29,283 nt of DNA from CADCVW01 sp035644935 (GTDB lineage: Bacteria > Pseudomonadota > Alphaproteobacteria > Sphingomonadales > Sphingomonadaceae). Where the stretch lies: positions 1 to 29,283 of the forward strand of contig DASQNO010000041.1 of the NCBI GenBank assembly GCA_035644935.1, read 5' to 3'. The first letter of the stretch is position 1, and each line of letters opens with the position of its first letter. Made by a program: the position numbers and the translations under genes. A model generated the notes under the pieces. It saw only the letters and a program-made list of their open reading frames with translations, searched no databases and was not told where the DNA came from. Of the stretch, positions 14,969 through 24,919 are shown one piece after another.

Positions 14969-15688
14969 ATGTTCGGTTCGCTTCGCGCCGGCGGCTTTGC
15001 CGCGGCCTTTATCGCCCTGAGCGCCACCGTCGTGGGCGCCGGACCTTCCCTGGCCTGGGAACTCCCGTCTCAAGCCGCCACCATCCCCAGTTTTCAGACC
15101 ACGGCGATTTCGCCGTCGCAGCCCGAAGCGCTGCAGGTCGCCTTGCCGGTTCAGAGCGTGCCGCTCACCGCGAACACGATCACGATCGACCCCGTCGCGA
15201 CGGCCGCCGACGAAACCCCCTCCACGATCGCTCCTGCCGCCATCGAGCCCGCTCTTGTGACGAAGAAGGAGCGCGCCACGCTGGCGCAGCTCGTCGCTAC
15301 GCATCGCGCGTCCGACGTCGCGGACCGCGAGCTTGAGTGCCTCGCGGGCGCCATCTACTTTGAATCCAAGGGCGAACCGCTTCCGGGCCAGGTCGCCGTC
15401 GGGCAGGTCATCGTCAATCGCGCCAAGTCGGGCCGTTTCCCCACCAGCTATTGCGGCGTCGTGTTTCAGCGTAGCCAGTTCTCCTTCGTCCGCGGCCGCG
15501 CGCTGCCGCCGATCCCGCGCAGCAGCGCGCACTGGAAGACCGCCGTGGCCGTCGCACACATCGTCGACAAGGACCTTCACGACGCCGTCGCCCCCAAGGC
15601 GCTGTTCTTTCACGCCCGCTACGTGTCGCCCAACTGGAAGCGTATGAGCAGGGTCGCTACGGTCGGCAACCACGTCTTCTACCGCTAG
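14969..15688 (+). CDS. SleB/CwlJ-type cell wall hydrolase
   Basis: Exported hydrolase of 239 aa. A signal peptide spans about residues 1-29 (ends PSLAWE). A low-complexity linker of about 90 aa follows, then the Hydrolase_2 domain (about 120-239). The domain starts ELECLAGAIYFESKGEPLPGQVAVGQVIVNR, with the presumed catalytic Glu132, and ends RVATVGNHVFYR. Family members cleave peptidoglycan, in spores as a lytic transglycosylase; in non-sporulating alphaproteobacteria the role is probably wall remodelling. The 171-bp gap upstream has no signal that I can identify firmly; a weak promoter candidate is TTGACC (14794) with CATAGC 18 bp on. Start ATG 14969 has AAGAGA upstream. Confidence 0.88.
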   Translation: MFGSLRAGGFAAAFIALSATVVGAGPSLAWELPSQAATIPSFQTTAISPSQPEALQVALPVQSVPLTANTITIDPVATAADETPSTIAPAAIEPALVTKKERATLAQLVATHRASDVADRELECLAGAIYFESKGEPLPGQVAVGQVIVNRAKSGRFPTSYCGVVFQRSQFSFVRGRALPPIPRSSAHWKTAVAVAHIVDKDLHDAVAPKALFFHARYVSPNWKRMSRVATVGNHVFYR

Positions 15689-15700
15689 GCTTTGAGCTCC

Positions 15701-15785
15701 TTCCGGCGAAGGCCGGATCTCGGTGAGGGGGTCACGGGCACGCCGCGCGCGCTTTCGCTGAGATCCCGGCCTGCGCCGGGATGAG
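15701..15785. repeat. REP-like inverted pair between the SleB-type gene and mmcB
   Basis: Left: TCCGGC-GAAG-GCCGGA (15702-15717). Right: ATCCCGGC-CTGC-GCCGGGAT (15763-15782). These are the same two loop types (xAAG and CTGC) and flanking ATCTC/GAGAT as the pair at 10651-10735, so they belong to one repeat family. Confidence 0.85.
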
Positions 15786-15804
15786 GTACGAACGCTTGCT
15801 CTTC

Positions 15805-15819
15805 GTTCCCCTCCCGTTC
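15805..15819. promoter_or_regulatory. LexA (SOS) box of mmcB
   Basis: GTTC-CCCTCCC-GTTC is an exact GTTC-N7-GTTC direct repeat, the alphaproteobacterial LexA operator. It ends 11 bp before the mmcB ATG, so LexA would block transcription of mmcB until DNA damage. Confidence 0.85.
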
Positions 15820-15830
15820 TATCCGGCCGC

Positions 15831-16325
15831 ATGGCCACCGCACCGCAGGATTCGCTGCACGACTGCTTTGCGCACAGTCCGCCCGTCGCCCGGGATGTAG
15901 CCCGAGGAGTGACGCGGCTGTTCTTCCGCCAGGACCTGTTCGCGATGTGCGAAGTGCCGCTGCCCAACGGCCGCCGCGCCGACATGATGGCGATCGACGC
16001 CAAGGGCTGCCTGACGATCGTCGAGTTAAAGGTCTCGCGCGCCGATCTGCGCGGCGACGGCAAGTGGCCCGACTATCTCGATTATTGCGACCGCTTCTTC
16101 TGGGCGGTGCCCGGCGGCTTCGCGCTGGACCTGTTCGAGACCGAAGACTTCCGGCCAAACGTCGCCGGCCTGATCGTCGCCGACCGCTACGACGCAGCGG
16201 TTATCCGCGAGCCTGCGCACCGTCCACTCGCGCCCGCGCGCCGGAAGGCCGAGACGCTCCGCTTCGCCCGCCGCGCCGCCCGCCGGTTGGTAAGCGACAT
16301 TGATCCGGAACTCGCCATTTACTGA
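15831..16325 (+). CDS. mmcB: MmcB family DNA repair protein
   Basis: Protein of 164 aa matching the MmcB family (DUF1052), named after Caulobacter MmcB, which is SOS-induced and needed for mitomycin C resistance. It has a PD-(D/E)xK nuclease-like core: Asp51 in GRRADMMAID, then Glu65 and Lys67 in LTIVELKVSRADLRGDGKWPDY. Further conserved parts are YCDRFFWAVP and GLIVADRYDAAVI. The perfect LexA box just upstream supports DNA damage control. The REP-like pair immediately precedes the promoter. It converges on the ankyrin gene with only six bases between the stops. Confidence 0.92.
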   Translation: MATAPQDSLHDCFAHSPPVARDVARGVTRLFFRQDLFAMCEVPLPNGRRADMMAIDAKGCLTIVELKVSRADLRGDGKWPDYLDYCDRFFWAVPGGFALDLFETEDFRPNVAGLIVADRYDAAVIREPAHRPLAPARRKAETLRFARRAARRLVSDIDPELAIY

Positions 16326-16331
16326 AGAGCG

Positions 16332-16964
16332 CTATTGCGGCTTGGCCGGCGCCTTGGCGGTGGCGGTGGCGGGCAGCGTAGGCCGCGCGGCCGGGGTGCG
16401 CTTTTCGTCGAGCAGGCGCAGAATCGCCGCGTTGCGCCGGTCCTGCCGGGCATAATCGCGCGCCGAATAGCCTGCGGAGGAGTCCGCCTTGTCCGGATTG
16501 GCGCCGTTGGCAACCAGCATGCGCACCATGTCGAGGTGCTTGTTTTGCACCGCAATAATCAGCGGCGTTTCACCCCGGGCATTGGCGCCGTCGATCTTGG
16601 CCCCGCGCGCAATCAGCACCCGAGCGCCCTCGGTATAGCCGAGCCGCGCGGCAAGGCCGAGCGGCGTATCGCCCGATCTGTCCGCGACCGCGGTGTCGAC
16701 GCCGCTCTGCGCCATGAAGTTGACCCATGGCGTGTCGCGCCGCCGTACGGCGATGTGCAGGGCGTTCTCTCCCGATCCGGAGTCGCGGGCGCTTGAGACC
16801 GTCGACCCGGGCCGGCTGAGCAGCGCGCTCGCTTTGCCGCCGTCGCCCTCGCGCACAGCTTTGATGAAGGCGACGCTGTCCGAAACCGCCTGCGCGGCCA
16901 GAGGCGCCGCGGCCGCGCCGCTCATCGCCACCGCGGCGACTAAACCCAAAAACCTGACGTTCAC
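16332..16964 (-). CDS. Secreted ankyrin-repeat protein
   Basis: Protein of 210 aa with a signal peptide (about residues 1-26, ending AAQA). It has about three to four ankyrin repeats, seen as GENALHIAVRRRDTPWVNFM (65-84), GDTPLGLAARLGYTEGARVLIARGA (98-122) and GETPLIIAVQNKHLDMVRMLVANGA (131-155). The C-terminal tail is rich in Ala, Pro, Thr and Lys. Ankyrin repeats bind proteins; no specific partner can be named. It diverges from the SCO-family gene with 53 bp between starts and converges with mmcB. Confidence 0.87.
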   Translation of the reverse strand: MNVRFLGLVAAVAMSGAAAAPLAAQAVSDSVAFIKAVREGDGGKASALLSRPGSTVSSARDSGSGENALHIAVRRRDTPWVNFMAQSGVDTAVADRSGDTPLGLAARLGYTEGARVLIARGAKIDGANARGETPLIIAVQNKHLDMVRMLVANGANPDKADSSAGYSARDYARQDRRNAAILRLLDEKRTPAARPTLPATATAKAPAKPQ

Positions 16965-17017
16965 CCGCGCTGTCCTTACATAGCTGGCGCTCTTGCCTAC
17001 ATGGGGTGTAGCAAAGC

Positions 17018-17617
17018 ATGGCTGCCCGCGAAATGAACAAGTTGAACATCCTGGCCCTGGCCGGCGCGCTGCTGCTTGCTGCGTGCGCCGCTACGCCCAC
17101 CGAACCCCCGCCGCTGCAGGGCGCGACGATGGGCGGCGCCTTCTCCCTGGTGGATCAGAATAACCGCCGCGTCACGGACCGCGACTTCGCGGGCAAGTAC
17201 CGGCTCGTCTATTTCGGATTCAGCTTCTGCCCCGACGTTTGCCCGGTGGACCTCGCCGCGCTTGCCAAAGGCCTCACGGCGTTCGAACGCGACGACGCCG
17301 CCCGCGGCGCGCGCGTCGTACCGATCTTCATCACGGTCGATCCCGCGCGCGACACGCCCGCCGAACTCAAGAAGTACGTCGCCGCGTTTCACCCGCGGCT
17401 GGTCGCGTTGACCGGTACCGAGGCGGAGATCGCCGCCACCGCGAAGCGCTACGCGGTCGCCTTCTCCAAGCGCCCTGGCGTGTCGGCCGGCGCCTACACG
17501 ATGGACCACAGCCGCATGGCGGTGCTCTACGGCCCTGACGGCGCCCCGGTCGCCATCATCCCGCACGACGAAGGTCCCGCCGCGGCAGCCAAGGCGCTTG
17601 ACCAGTGGGTGGCCTGA
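17018..17617 (+). CDS. SCO1/SenC/PrrC family copper-binding lipoprotein
   Basis: Thioredoxin-fold protein of 199 aa. An N-terminal lipobox LLLAAC puts the lipidated Cys at residue 23. The metal-binding CPDVC (71-75) and a distal His164 in YTMDHSRM are the three copper ligands of the family. Members deliver Cu to the CuA site of cytochrome c oxidase or act as thiol oxidoreductases. Start: ATG 17018 was used; ATG 17033 (MNKLNIL) gives a more typical lipoprotein signal. The next gene (YcgN family) starts inside its last codons. No oxidase genes are in the window. Confidence 0.92.
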   Translation: MAAREMNKLNILALAGALLLAACAATPTEPPPLQGATMGGAFSLVDQNNRRVTDRDFAGKYRLVYFGFSFCPDVCPVDLAALAKGLTAFERDDAARGARVVPIFITVDPARDTPAELKKYVAAFHPRLVALTGTEAEIAATAKRYAVAFSKRPGVSAGAYTMDHSRMAVLYGPDGAPVAIIPHDEGPAAAAKALDQWVA

Positions 17618-18054
17618 CGCCGGAAGCCCCGCCTTTCTGGGAGAAGCCGCTGTCGGCGCTGGATCGCGGGGAGTGGGAAGCTCTGTGCGACGGCTGCGGC
17701 AAATGCTGCCTCCACAAGCTGGAGTGCGATGACACGGGGGAACTGTTTCCGACCAACGTCGCCTGCCGCCTGCTCGACCGCCGCACGGGCCGATGTTCCG
17801 ACTACAAGAATCGCCGCGCGTTCGTGTCCGACTGCGTCGTGCTGACCACCGGCAAGGTGGAGCAGCTCGGGTGGCTGCCGGCGACCTGCGCCTACCGGCT
17901 CCGCGGAGAAGGCAAGCCGCTGCCGGCGTGGCACCCGCTGCGCACCGGCGACCCGGAGAGCGTCCACCGGGCCGGTCAGTCGGTGCGCGGCTGGACGGTC
18001 TCGGAGGTCGATGCGGGCGAGCTCGAATACCACATCGTCGAACGCGAACTGTGA
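17605..18054 (+). CDS. YcgN/UPF0260 family cysteine-cluster protein
   Basis: Soluble protein of 149 aa with nine Cys, most in the family pattern CDGCGKCCLHKLEC (residues 28-41), then C54, C64, C77 and C95. The cluster CxxCxxCC suggests metal (Fe-S or Zn) binding, as in the CxxCxxCC family. The start PPFWEKPLSALDRGEWEALC is typical of YcgN. Function unknown. It begins at a GTG 13 bp before the SCO stop, suggesting coupled translation. The metallopeptidase gene follows after four bases. Confidence 0.9.
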   Translation: MGGLTPEAPPFWEKPLSALDRGEWEALCDGCGKCCLHKLECDDTGELFPTNVACRLLDRRTGRCSDYKNRRAFVSDCVVLTTGKVEQLGWLPATCAYRLRGEGKPLPAWHPLRTGDPESVHRAGQSVRGWTVSEVDAGELEYHIVEREL

Positions 18055-18058
18055 GTTC

Positions 18059-18772
18059 GTGATCAATCCCGTCTTTCACGGCGGGGGTCGCTCCATTCCG
18101 CTGACGCTGCGCGCCATGCCGACCGCGCGAGGCCTGCGGATCAGCGTCGATGCGGTGCGCGAGCGTGTGCTGCTGACCATGCCCAAGCGCGCATCGCGGC
18201 GCGCGGCCCTTGCCTGGGCAGAGGCGCGGCGTCCCTGGGTCGAGGCCTTGCTGGCCGATGCGCCCGCTGCCCGTCCGTTCGCTCAATGCGCGGTTTTGCC
18301 GATCGACGACGCGCCGGTGACGATCCAACACATTCCCGACGGCAGACGCGGGATCGTGCGGGATGGCGATGTGCTGCTGTGCGCCTGCCCCGCCGATCGC
18401 CTCGCGGCGCGCGTAGAAGCCTGGCTGAAGCGCGAGGCGCTTGCCCTGCTCAGCGCCGATACCGCCCACTTCGCGGCGCGCGCGGGCGTGACGATATCCC
18501 GCGTGTCCGTGGGCGACCCGCGGCGGCGCTGGGGCAGTTGTTCGTCGGGCGCGGCGATCGCCTACAGCTGGCGGCTGGCGCTGGCGCCCACCTTCGTACG
18601 CCGTTCGGTGGCTGCGCACGAGGTCGCGCACCGGCTGCACATGGATCACAGCCCCGCCTTCTACGCCGCTTATGCCCGCGTTCTGGGCGAGGATCCGGCG
18701 CCCGCTGCCGCCTGGTTACGACGGCACGGGGCGGAACTTCACCTCTTCGGGCGGGGGCGCCACGTCGGGTAA
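18059..18772 (+). CDS. YgjP-type zinc metallopeptidase (DUF45/M48-like)
   Basis: Protein of 237 aa from a GTG at 18059, chosen because it is four bases after the previous stop. The family's RRRWGSCSS is at residues 156-163. The HExxH zinc site is HEVAHRLHMDHSPAFY at 187-202, with His187, Glu188, His191 and a third ligand His197. The family is found widely, often near wall or stress genes, but its substrate is not established. An upstream in-frame start at 18011 would overlap YcgN by 44 bp. The 3' end overlaps the 3' end of the convergent PBP gene by 57 bp. Confidence 0.88.
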   Translation: MINPVFHGGGRSIPLTLRAMPTARGLRISVDAVRERVLLTMPKRASRRAALAWAEARRPWVEALLADAPAARPFAQCAVLPIDDAPVTIQHIPDGRRGIVRDGDVLLCACPADRLAARVEAWLKREALALLSADTAHFAARAGVTISRVSVGDPRRRWGSCSSGAAIAYSWRLALAPTFVRRSVAAHEVAHRLHMDHSPAFYAAYARVLGEDPAPAAAWLRRHGAELHLFGRGRHVG

Positions 18773-20869
18773 CGGCTGGCGCTCGCGTTGCGGGGGCAGG
18801 GGAACGCCGCGTTCGGGTGCGGGTCGGGGGCGGTTGGCATCGCGGCCGAGCACGCCGTCGAGCCACTGCTGATCGACGTCCCCCACAGGCGCGGTTTGCG
18901 TGACCACCGTGGTCTGCGGCGGTTCGCCATAGGCCGGCGCGCCGCCGTCCGGGTAGATGGGGTTTCCGTTCTCGTCGACCAGCATTCCGCCCTCGGTGGC
19001 GCCGTACAGCGTCTCCTCCTCCGGCTCCAACTGCCAGTCGGGCAGCGTCACCTTTGTCGTGAACGGCACCACCGGTCGGCGCGCCACGGCCTTGACCATG
19101 AAGTCGTGGAACGCCTGGGCCGGCGCGGTGCCGCCCTGCAGGCCGGGCACGGGCTTGGCATTGTCGCGCCCCATCCAGACGCCGGTCGTGATGCCGCTGG
19201 AAAAGCCCAGGAACCAGCCGTCCTTGTTCGAACTCGTGGTGCCCGTCTTGCCCGCCACCGGCCGTCCGATTTGCGCCGCGCGCCCCGTGCCCGTCAGCAC
19301 CGCCGATTGCAGCAGGTCCGTCATCTGCGCCGCCACCCAGGGCGCGACCAGCACGCGGGGTTCCGTCCGCTCATGCTGGTAGATGACCTGGCCCGTGCCC
19401 GTGCCGCCGCCGCTGCGCGCGACCTTGGTGATCGCGTAGGGCACCACGGCGGTTCCCTGCTGCGACACGGCGGCGAACGCGCGCGTCATGTCGATCAGCC
19501 GGACGTCCGAAGAGCCCAGCACCATCGACGGCCGGGTGTTTATGGGTGTCGTGATGCCGAAGCGCTGCGCCATGTCCGCGACCGTGTCGAACCCGACCTC
19601 GTCGCCGAGCTTGGCCGCCACGGTGTTGACCGACCGCGCGAAGGCCTCGCGCAGCGTGATCGACCCTGAGTGACCCCGCGTGCTGTTGCGCGGCGTCCAG
19701 CCGGCGATGGTCACGGGGGCGTCGACCACCGTATCCTCCGGCTTGTAGTCCGCCTCCAACGCCGCGAGGTAGACGAACAATTTGAAGGCCGACCCCGGCT
19801 GACGCTGTGCCTGCGTAGCGCGGTTGTAGAGACTGTCGACGTAGTCCCGCCCGCCGACCATCGCCCGCACCGCCCCGTCGGCGTCCAGCGCCACCAGCGC
19901 GCCCTGCGCGCCCTGCGGCGTGTTGGCCAGGATCGATTGCGTCGCGGCGGCCTGCATGGGCACGTCCAGTGTGGTCCATACGTCCAGCGGCGCCTGCGTT
20001 TCCTCGATCAGCGTGTCGAGCTGCGGCAGCGCCCAGTCGGTGAAGTAGCGGATGCTGTTCTGCTTGGGCGGTGGGACGAGACGGATTTCGGCCGGGTCGG
20101 CGCTCGCAGCTTCCGCCGCTGAAATGTCGCCGTTCTCCCGCATAAGCCTGATGACCACGCCCGCACGGTCGCGCGCGGCCTCGGCATCGGCCGTCGGCGA
20201 GTAGTTGGAAGGAGCCTTGACCAGCCCCGCGATGATCGCGGCTTCCGACAAGCCCAGATCGTCGGCGCTGTGCCCGAAGAACTTGCGGCTCGCCGCGTCG
20301 ATCCCATAAGCGCCGCCGCCGAAATAGACGCGGTTTAGGTAGAGTTCGAGAATTTGGTCTTTGCTGAACTTGCGCTCGAGCGCCAGCGCCAGCAGCGCCT
20401 CGCGCAGCTTGCGATCGAACGTCTTGCTGTTGGTAAGGAAGATGTTGCGCGCCAGCTGCTGCGTGATCGTCGATCCGCCTTGCCGCCATTCGCCGGTGTC
20501 CCACCGGACCTTGACCGCGCGCGCAAAGCCGATCGGATCGACGCCGGGATGGCTGCGGAAGCGCTTGTCTTCGACGCTGAGCATCGCCTTTTTCATGATC
20601 GGCGGAATCTCTGCCGACTGGAGCCATTCGCCGAAGCTGGGCCCCAGCGACACCAGCACCGTGCCATCCGCGGCGCGCACGCGGATCATCTGGCCGTTGG
20701 GAGACTCCTTCATCTCCTCGAAACTGGGAAGCGACGCGCGTGCGACGTAAACGGCGATCACCAGCGCGATCAGGCCGAGCACGGCAAGGTAGAAGCCGAT
20801 CTTCGTCAGCCGCCAGAGGATACGGCCGAACGAGCGCTTCGATGCGGAGGGCGGTGCGCTGCTGGCCAT
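18716..20869 (-). CDS. Class A penicillin-binding protein (PBP1A-like)
   Basis: Bifunctional peptidoglycan synthase of 717 aa. One membrane anchor lies at residues 23-43. The GT51 glycosyltransferase domain has SVEDKRFRSHPGVD (98-111, catalytic Glu100), GGSTITQQLARN (131-142) and a NRVYFGGGAYGI block (179-190). The transpeptidase domain has the SxxK nucleophile GSAFK (Ser360, Lys363), SVN (413-415) and KTGT (541-544). A Pro-rich tail of about 100 aa follows. It polymerises and cross-links peptidoglycan in the periplasm. It reads against the metallopeptidase gene and overlaps it at the 3' end. The 341-bp gap before the next gene holds its promoter. Confidence 0.95.
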   Translation of the reverse strand: MASSAPPSASKRSFGRILWRLTKIGFYLAVLGLIALVIAVYVARASLPSFEEMKESPNGQMIRVRAADGTVLVSLGPSFGEWLQSAEIPPIMKKAMLSVEDKRFRSHPGVDPIGFARAVKVRWDTGEWRQGGSTITQQLARNIFLTNSKTFDRKLREALLALALERKFSKDQILELYLNRVYFGGGAYGIDAASRKFFGHSADDLGLSEAAIIAGLVKAPSNYSPTADAEAARDRAGVVIRLMRENGDISAAEAASADPAEIRLVPPPKQNSIRYFTDWALPQLDTLIEETQAPLDVWTTLDVPMQAAATQSILANTPQGAQGALVALDADGAVRAMVGGRDYVDSLYNRATQAQRQPGSAFKLFVYLAALEADYKPEDTVVDAPVTIAGWTPRNSTRGHSGSITLREAFARSVNTVAAKLGDEVGFDTVADMAQRFGITTPINTRPSMVLGSSDVRLIDMTRAFAAVSQQGTAVVPYAITKVARSGGGTGTGQVIYQHERTEPRVLVAPWVAAQMTDLLQSAVLTGTGRAAQIGRPVAGKTGTTSSNKDGWFLGFSSGITTGVWMGRDNAKPVPGLQGGTAPAQAFHDFMVKAVARRPVVPFTTKVTLPDWQLEPEEETLYGATEGGMLVDENGNPIYPDGGAPAYGEPPQTTVVTQTAPVGDVDQQWLDGVLGRDANRPRPAPERGVPLPPQRERQPLPDVAPPPEEVKFRPVPS

Positions 20870-21210
20870 CGTCTACAAGCTCAACCTAGATCAGCCCCGG
20901 CGCGCCGACAAGCGGCACGGTCGTCCTGCGCCTTCGTACCCCTGCTCGGCTTTACGTTTCATTATCGACGATTGTTACCTCGATCGCGACATCGCCCGAC
21001 CGTATGCGGCGGTAGAGCACCGCCGACGAGCCGCCGCTGTGCATGAACTTCCCCCGTGAACGCGAGTTAGTAGCCCCGGTCGAAGGCGGCGGCGCCGGCG
21101 CTCGCTCAGGATCGGCGGTCAATCGAGCACCGCACGGGCACTGGTCTTTCCCGCCTGGTCTCGGGCGGAGAGGGGTGGGCACCATCGATCGCGAAGGCAG
21201 AAAGGGCAAC
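20870..21210. other. Divergent intergenic region, PBP1A-like / KaiC-like
   Basis: 341 bp with no convincing gene. Reading frames run through it from the KaiC-like gene, but they lack family likeness. It should hold promoters for the PBP gene (leftward) and the KaiC-like operon (rightward). The part at 20960-20990 is less GC-rich. One EcfG-like promoter candidate is listed separately. Confidence 0.6.
21044..21068 (+). promoter_or_regulatory. Possible EcfG (general stress) promoter
   Basis: TGAAC-N17-GTT resembles the alphaproteobacterial EcfG consensus GGAAC-N16/17-GTT with one mismatch in the first box. It lies about 140 bp upstream of the KaiC-like ATG. Short motifs like this occur by chance, so the support is weak. 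Confidence 0.25.
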
Positions 21211-22702
21211 ATGACGGCGGGTTCAGGCAAGACGATGGCGATGACCGGGGTGCCGGGGTTGGACGACATCATGTGCGGCGGCTTCGCGCCCGGTCGATTG
21301 TACCTTCTCGAAGGCAGTCCCGGCACGGGCAAGACCACCACCGCCGTACGTTTTCTGCTGACGGGCGCGGACGCTGGTGAGCGCGGGCTCTACATCACGC
21401 TGGCAGAGACTGAAGAGGAGCTGCGCGAAAGCGCCGCGTCGCACGGGCACGACATCGCCGACCGGTTTGAGATCTTCGAACTCGTGCCTCCCGAGACGCT
21501 GCTCGACGCTGATCAGCAGCAGAGCCTGCTCTATTCCTCCGATCTCGAACTCGGCGAGACGACGCGCAATATCTTCGAGGCCTTCGAGCGGCTCAACCCG
21601 ACGCGAGTCGTCATCGACAGCCTGTCCGAAATCCGTCTGCTTGCGCAAAGTTCGCTGCGCTACCGCCGGCAGATCCTGTCGCTGAAGCATTATTTCTCGC
21701 GCCGCGGCGCAACGGTGCTGATGCTCGACGACCTCACCACCGAAGCGCTGGACAAGACCGTGCACTCGGTCGCGCACGGCGTTATCCGACTGGAGGAGCT
21801 TGCCCCCAATTACGGCCCGGAACGCCGGCGATTGCGCATCATCAAGTTTCGCGGACGATCCTATCGCGGCGGCTATCACGACTTCGTTATCGAACAAGGC
21901 GGCGTCCGTGCCTTCCCCAGGCTGGTCTCCGCGGAACATCGCATTCCGTTCGAGCGCGACGTCGTCAAGAGCGCCTCCGCCGAGCTGGATCTGCTGCTCG
22001 GCGGCGGCCTCGAGCGAGGGTCGAGCACCCTCATCCTGGGGCCCGCCGGCACCGGCAAGTCGCTGCTGACGCTCACCTTCGCCGTCGCCGCCGCCAAGCG
22101 CGGCGAACGGTCCGCGCTCTTCATCTTCGACGAGGAACGCGGGCTGCTGTTTCAGCGCGCTCGGGGCCTTGGCATCGACCTGCAGGACCTCATCGACCGA
22201 GAACTTCTGTACGTGCTGCAGGTCGATGCGGCCGAACTTAGCCCCGGGCAGTTCTCGCAGATGGTCCGGACGCATGTTGAGAAACACGGCGTACGAACGG
22301 TGATCATCGACAGCCTCAACGGGTACCAGGCGTCGATGCCGGAGGAGCAGGCCCTGATCCTGCACATGCACGAACTTCTTCAATATCTAAATCGTCAGGG
22401 CGCGACGACCTTCCTCACTGTCGCCCAGCACGGCTTGGTCGGCGACATGAAGAGCCCCGTCGACGTCACCTATCTTGCCGACAGCGTCATTCTGCTGCGA
22501 TACTTCGAGGCGCGGGGACATGTGCTGCGCGCGATCTCCGTTATAAAAAAGCGCACCGGCAATCACGAGAATACGATACGCGAATACCGCATCAGCGAGA
22601 GGGGCATCAGCCTTGGACAGCCGCTGGCCGATTTCCAGGGCGTTCTGAAGGGGATTCCCGTTTATCTCGGCGGCGGCACCAACCCGTTGATGGACGATCA
22701 GC

Positions 22703-22710
<8 letters not shown>
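21211..22710 (+). CDS. KaiC-family two-domain RecA-like ATPase
   Basis: Protein of 499 aa with two KaiC/RecA domains. Domain 1 has Walker A GSPGTGKT (35-42) and Walker B RVVIDSL (132-138). Domain 2 has GPAGTGKS (277-284) and RTVIIDSLNG (362-371). By eye against cyanobacterial KaiC, the domain 1 catalytic Glu pair reads Ala65-Glu66, domain 2 has Asp307-Glu308, and the Ser-Thr phosphorylation pair corresponds to Thr420-Tyr421. KKRTGNHE (446-453) is typical of non-cyanobacterial KaiC-like proteins. ATG 21211 has AGGG upstream; the frame extends to 21043 without family likeness. A hybrid histidine kinase overlaps the 3' end. No kaiA or kaiB is in the window, so a clock role is not implied. Confidence 0.9.
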
Positions 22711-24700
<1,990 letters not shown>

Positions 24701-24701
24701 C

Positions 24702-24724
24702 GCTTCGCCGCTCTGCGACGAAGC
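24702..24724 (+). terminator. Possible terminator after the hybrid kinase
   Basis: Hairpin just after the kinase stop: outer stem GCTTCG/CGAAGC, one C-A mismatch, inner stem CGC/GCG, loop TCT, followed by TCCCGTTTA. The T-run is weak. It may also act on the opposite strand downstream of the tRNA. Confidence 0.5.
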
Positions 24725-24738
24725 TCCCGTTTACTAGG

Positions 24739-24825
24739 TGGTGCGGTCGAGAAGACTCGAACTTCCACGGCCTTTCGGCCACAGCGACCTCAACGCTGCG
24801 CGTCTACCAGTTCCGCCACGACCGC
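24739..24825 (-). tRNA. tRNA-Leu (anticodon GAG)
   Basis: 87-nt class II tRNA. The acceptor stem is GCGGTCG paired with CGACCGC, then A and an encoded CCA (24741-24739). The D arm has the leucine pattern TGGCGGAACTGGTAGACGC. The anticodon stem CAGCG/CGCTG encloses TTGAGGT, with GAG at 24791-24789. The long variable arm TGGCCGAAAGGCCG is typical of leucine tRNAs. The T arm GAAGTTCGAGTCTTC follows. It reads CUC and CUU codons. Confidence 0.97.
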
Positions 24826-24840
24826 ACATCGAGAGAAGCT

Positions 24841-24856
24841 GCCCCTCGGAAGGGGC
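24841..24856. terminator. Strong short hairpin between pfk and tRNA-Leu
   Basis: GCCCCT-CGGA-AGGGGC, a perfect 6-bp stem with a tetraloop. On the minus strand it follows pfk by about 65 bp and is trailed by AGCTTCTCTCG, a weak T-rich tail. It may be the pfk terminator or part of the tRNA leader. Confidence 0.4.
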
Positions 24857-24919
24857 GCTGGTAGGCGCGAGCCTCTAGCAAGCCGCTCCCCGCCGCGCAA
24901 TGCCGGTGGCGACGTCGCG

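Noticed and set aside
14876..16063. A 395-codon open frame on the minus strand
   Set aside because: It runs antisense through the SleB-type gene, a REP pair, the LexA box and mmcB. The composition is typical of an antisense artefact.
16997..18649. A 550-codon open frame on the minus strand
   Set aside because: It lies opposite three plus-strand genes with clear motifs (SCO CxxxC, YcgN cysteines, HExxH). It is Arg/Gly-rich without any family likeness, a usual GC-rich shadow.
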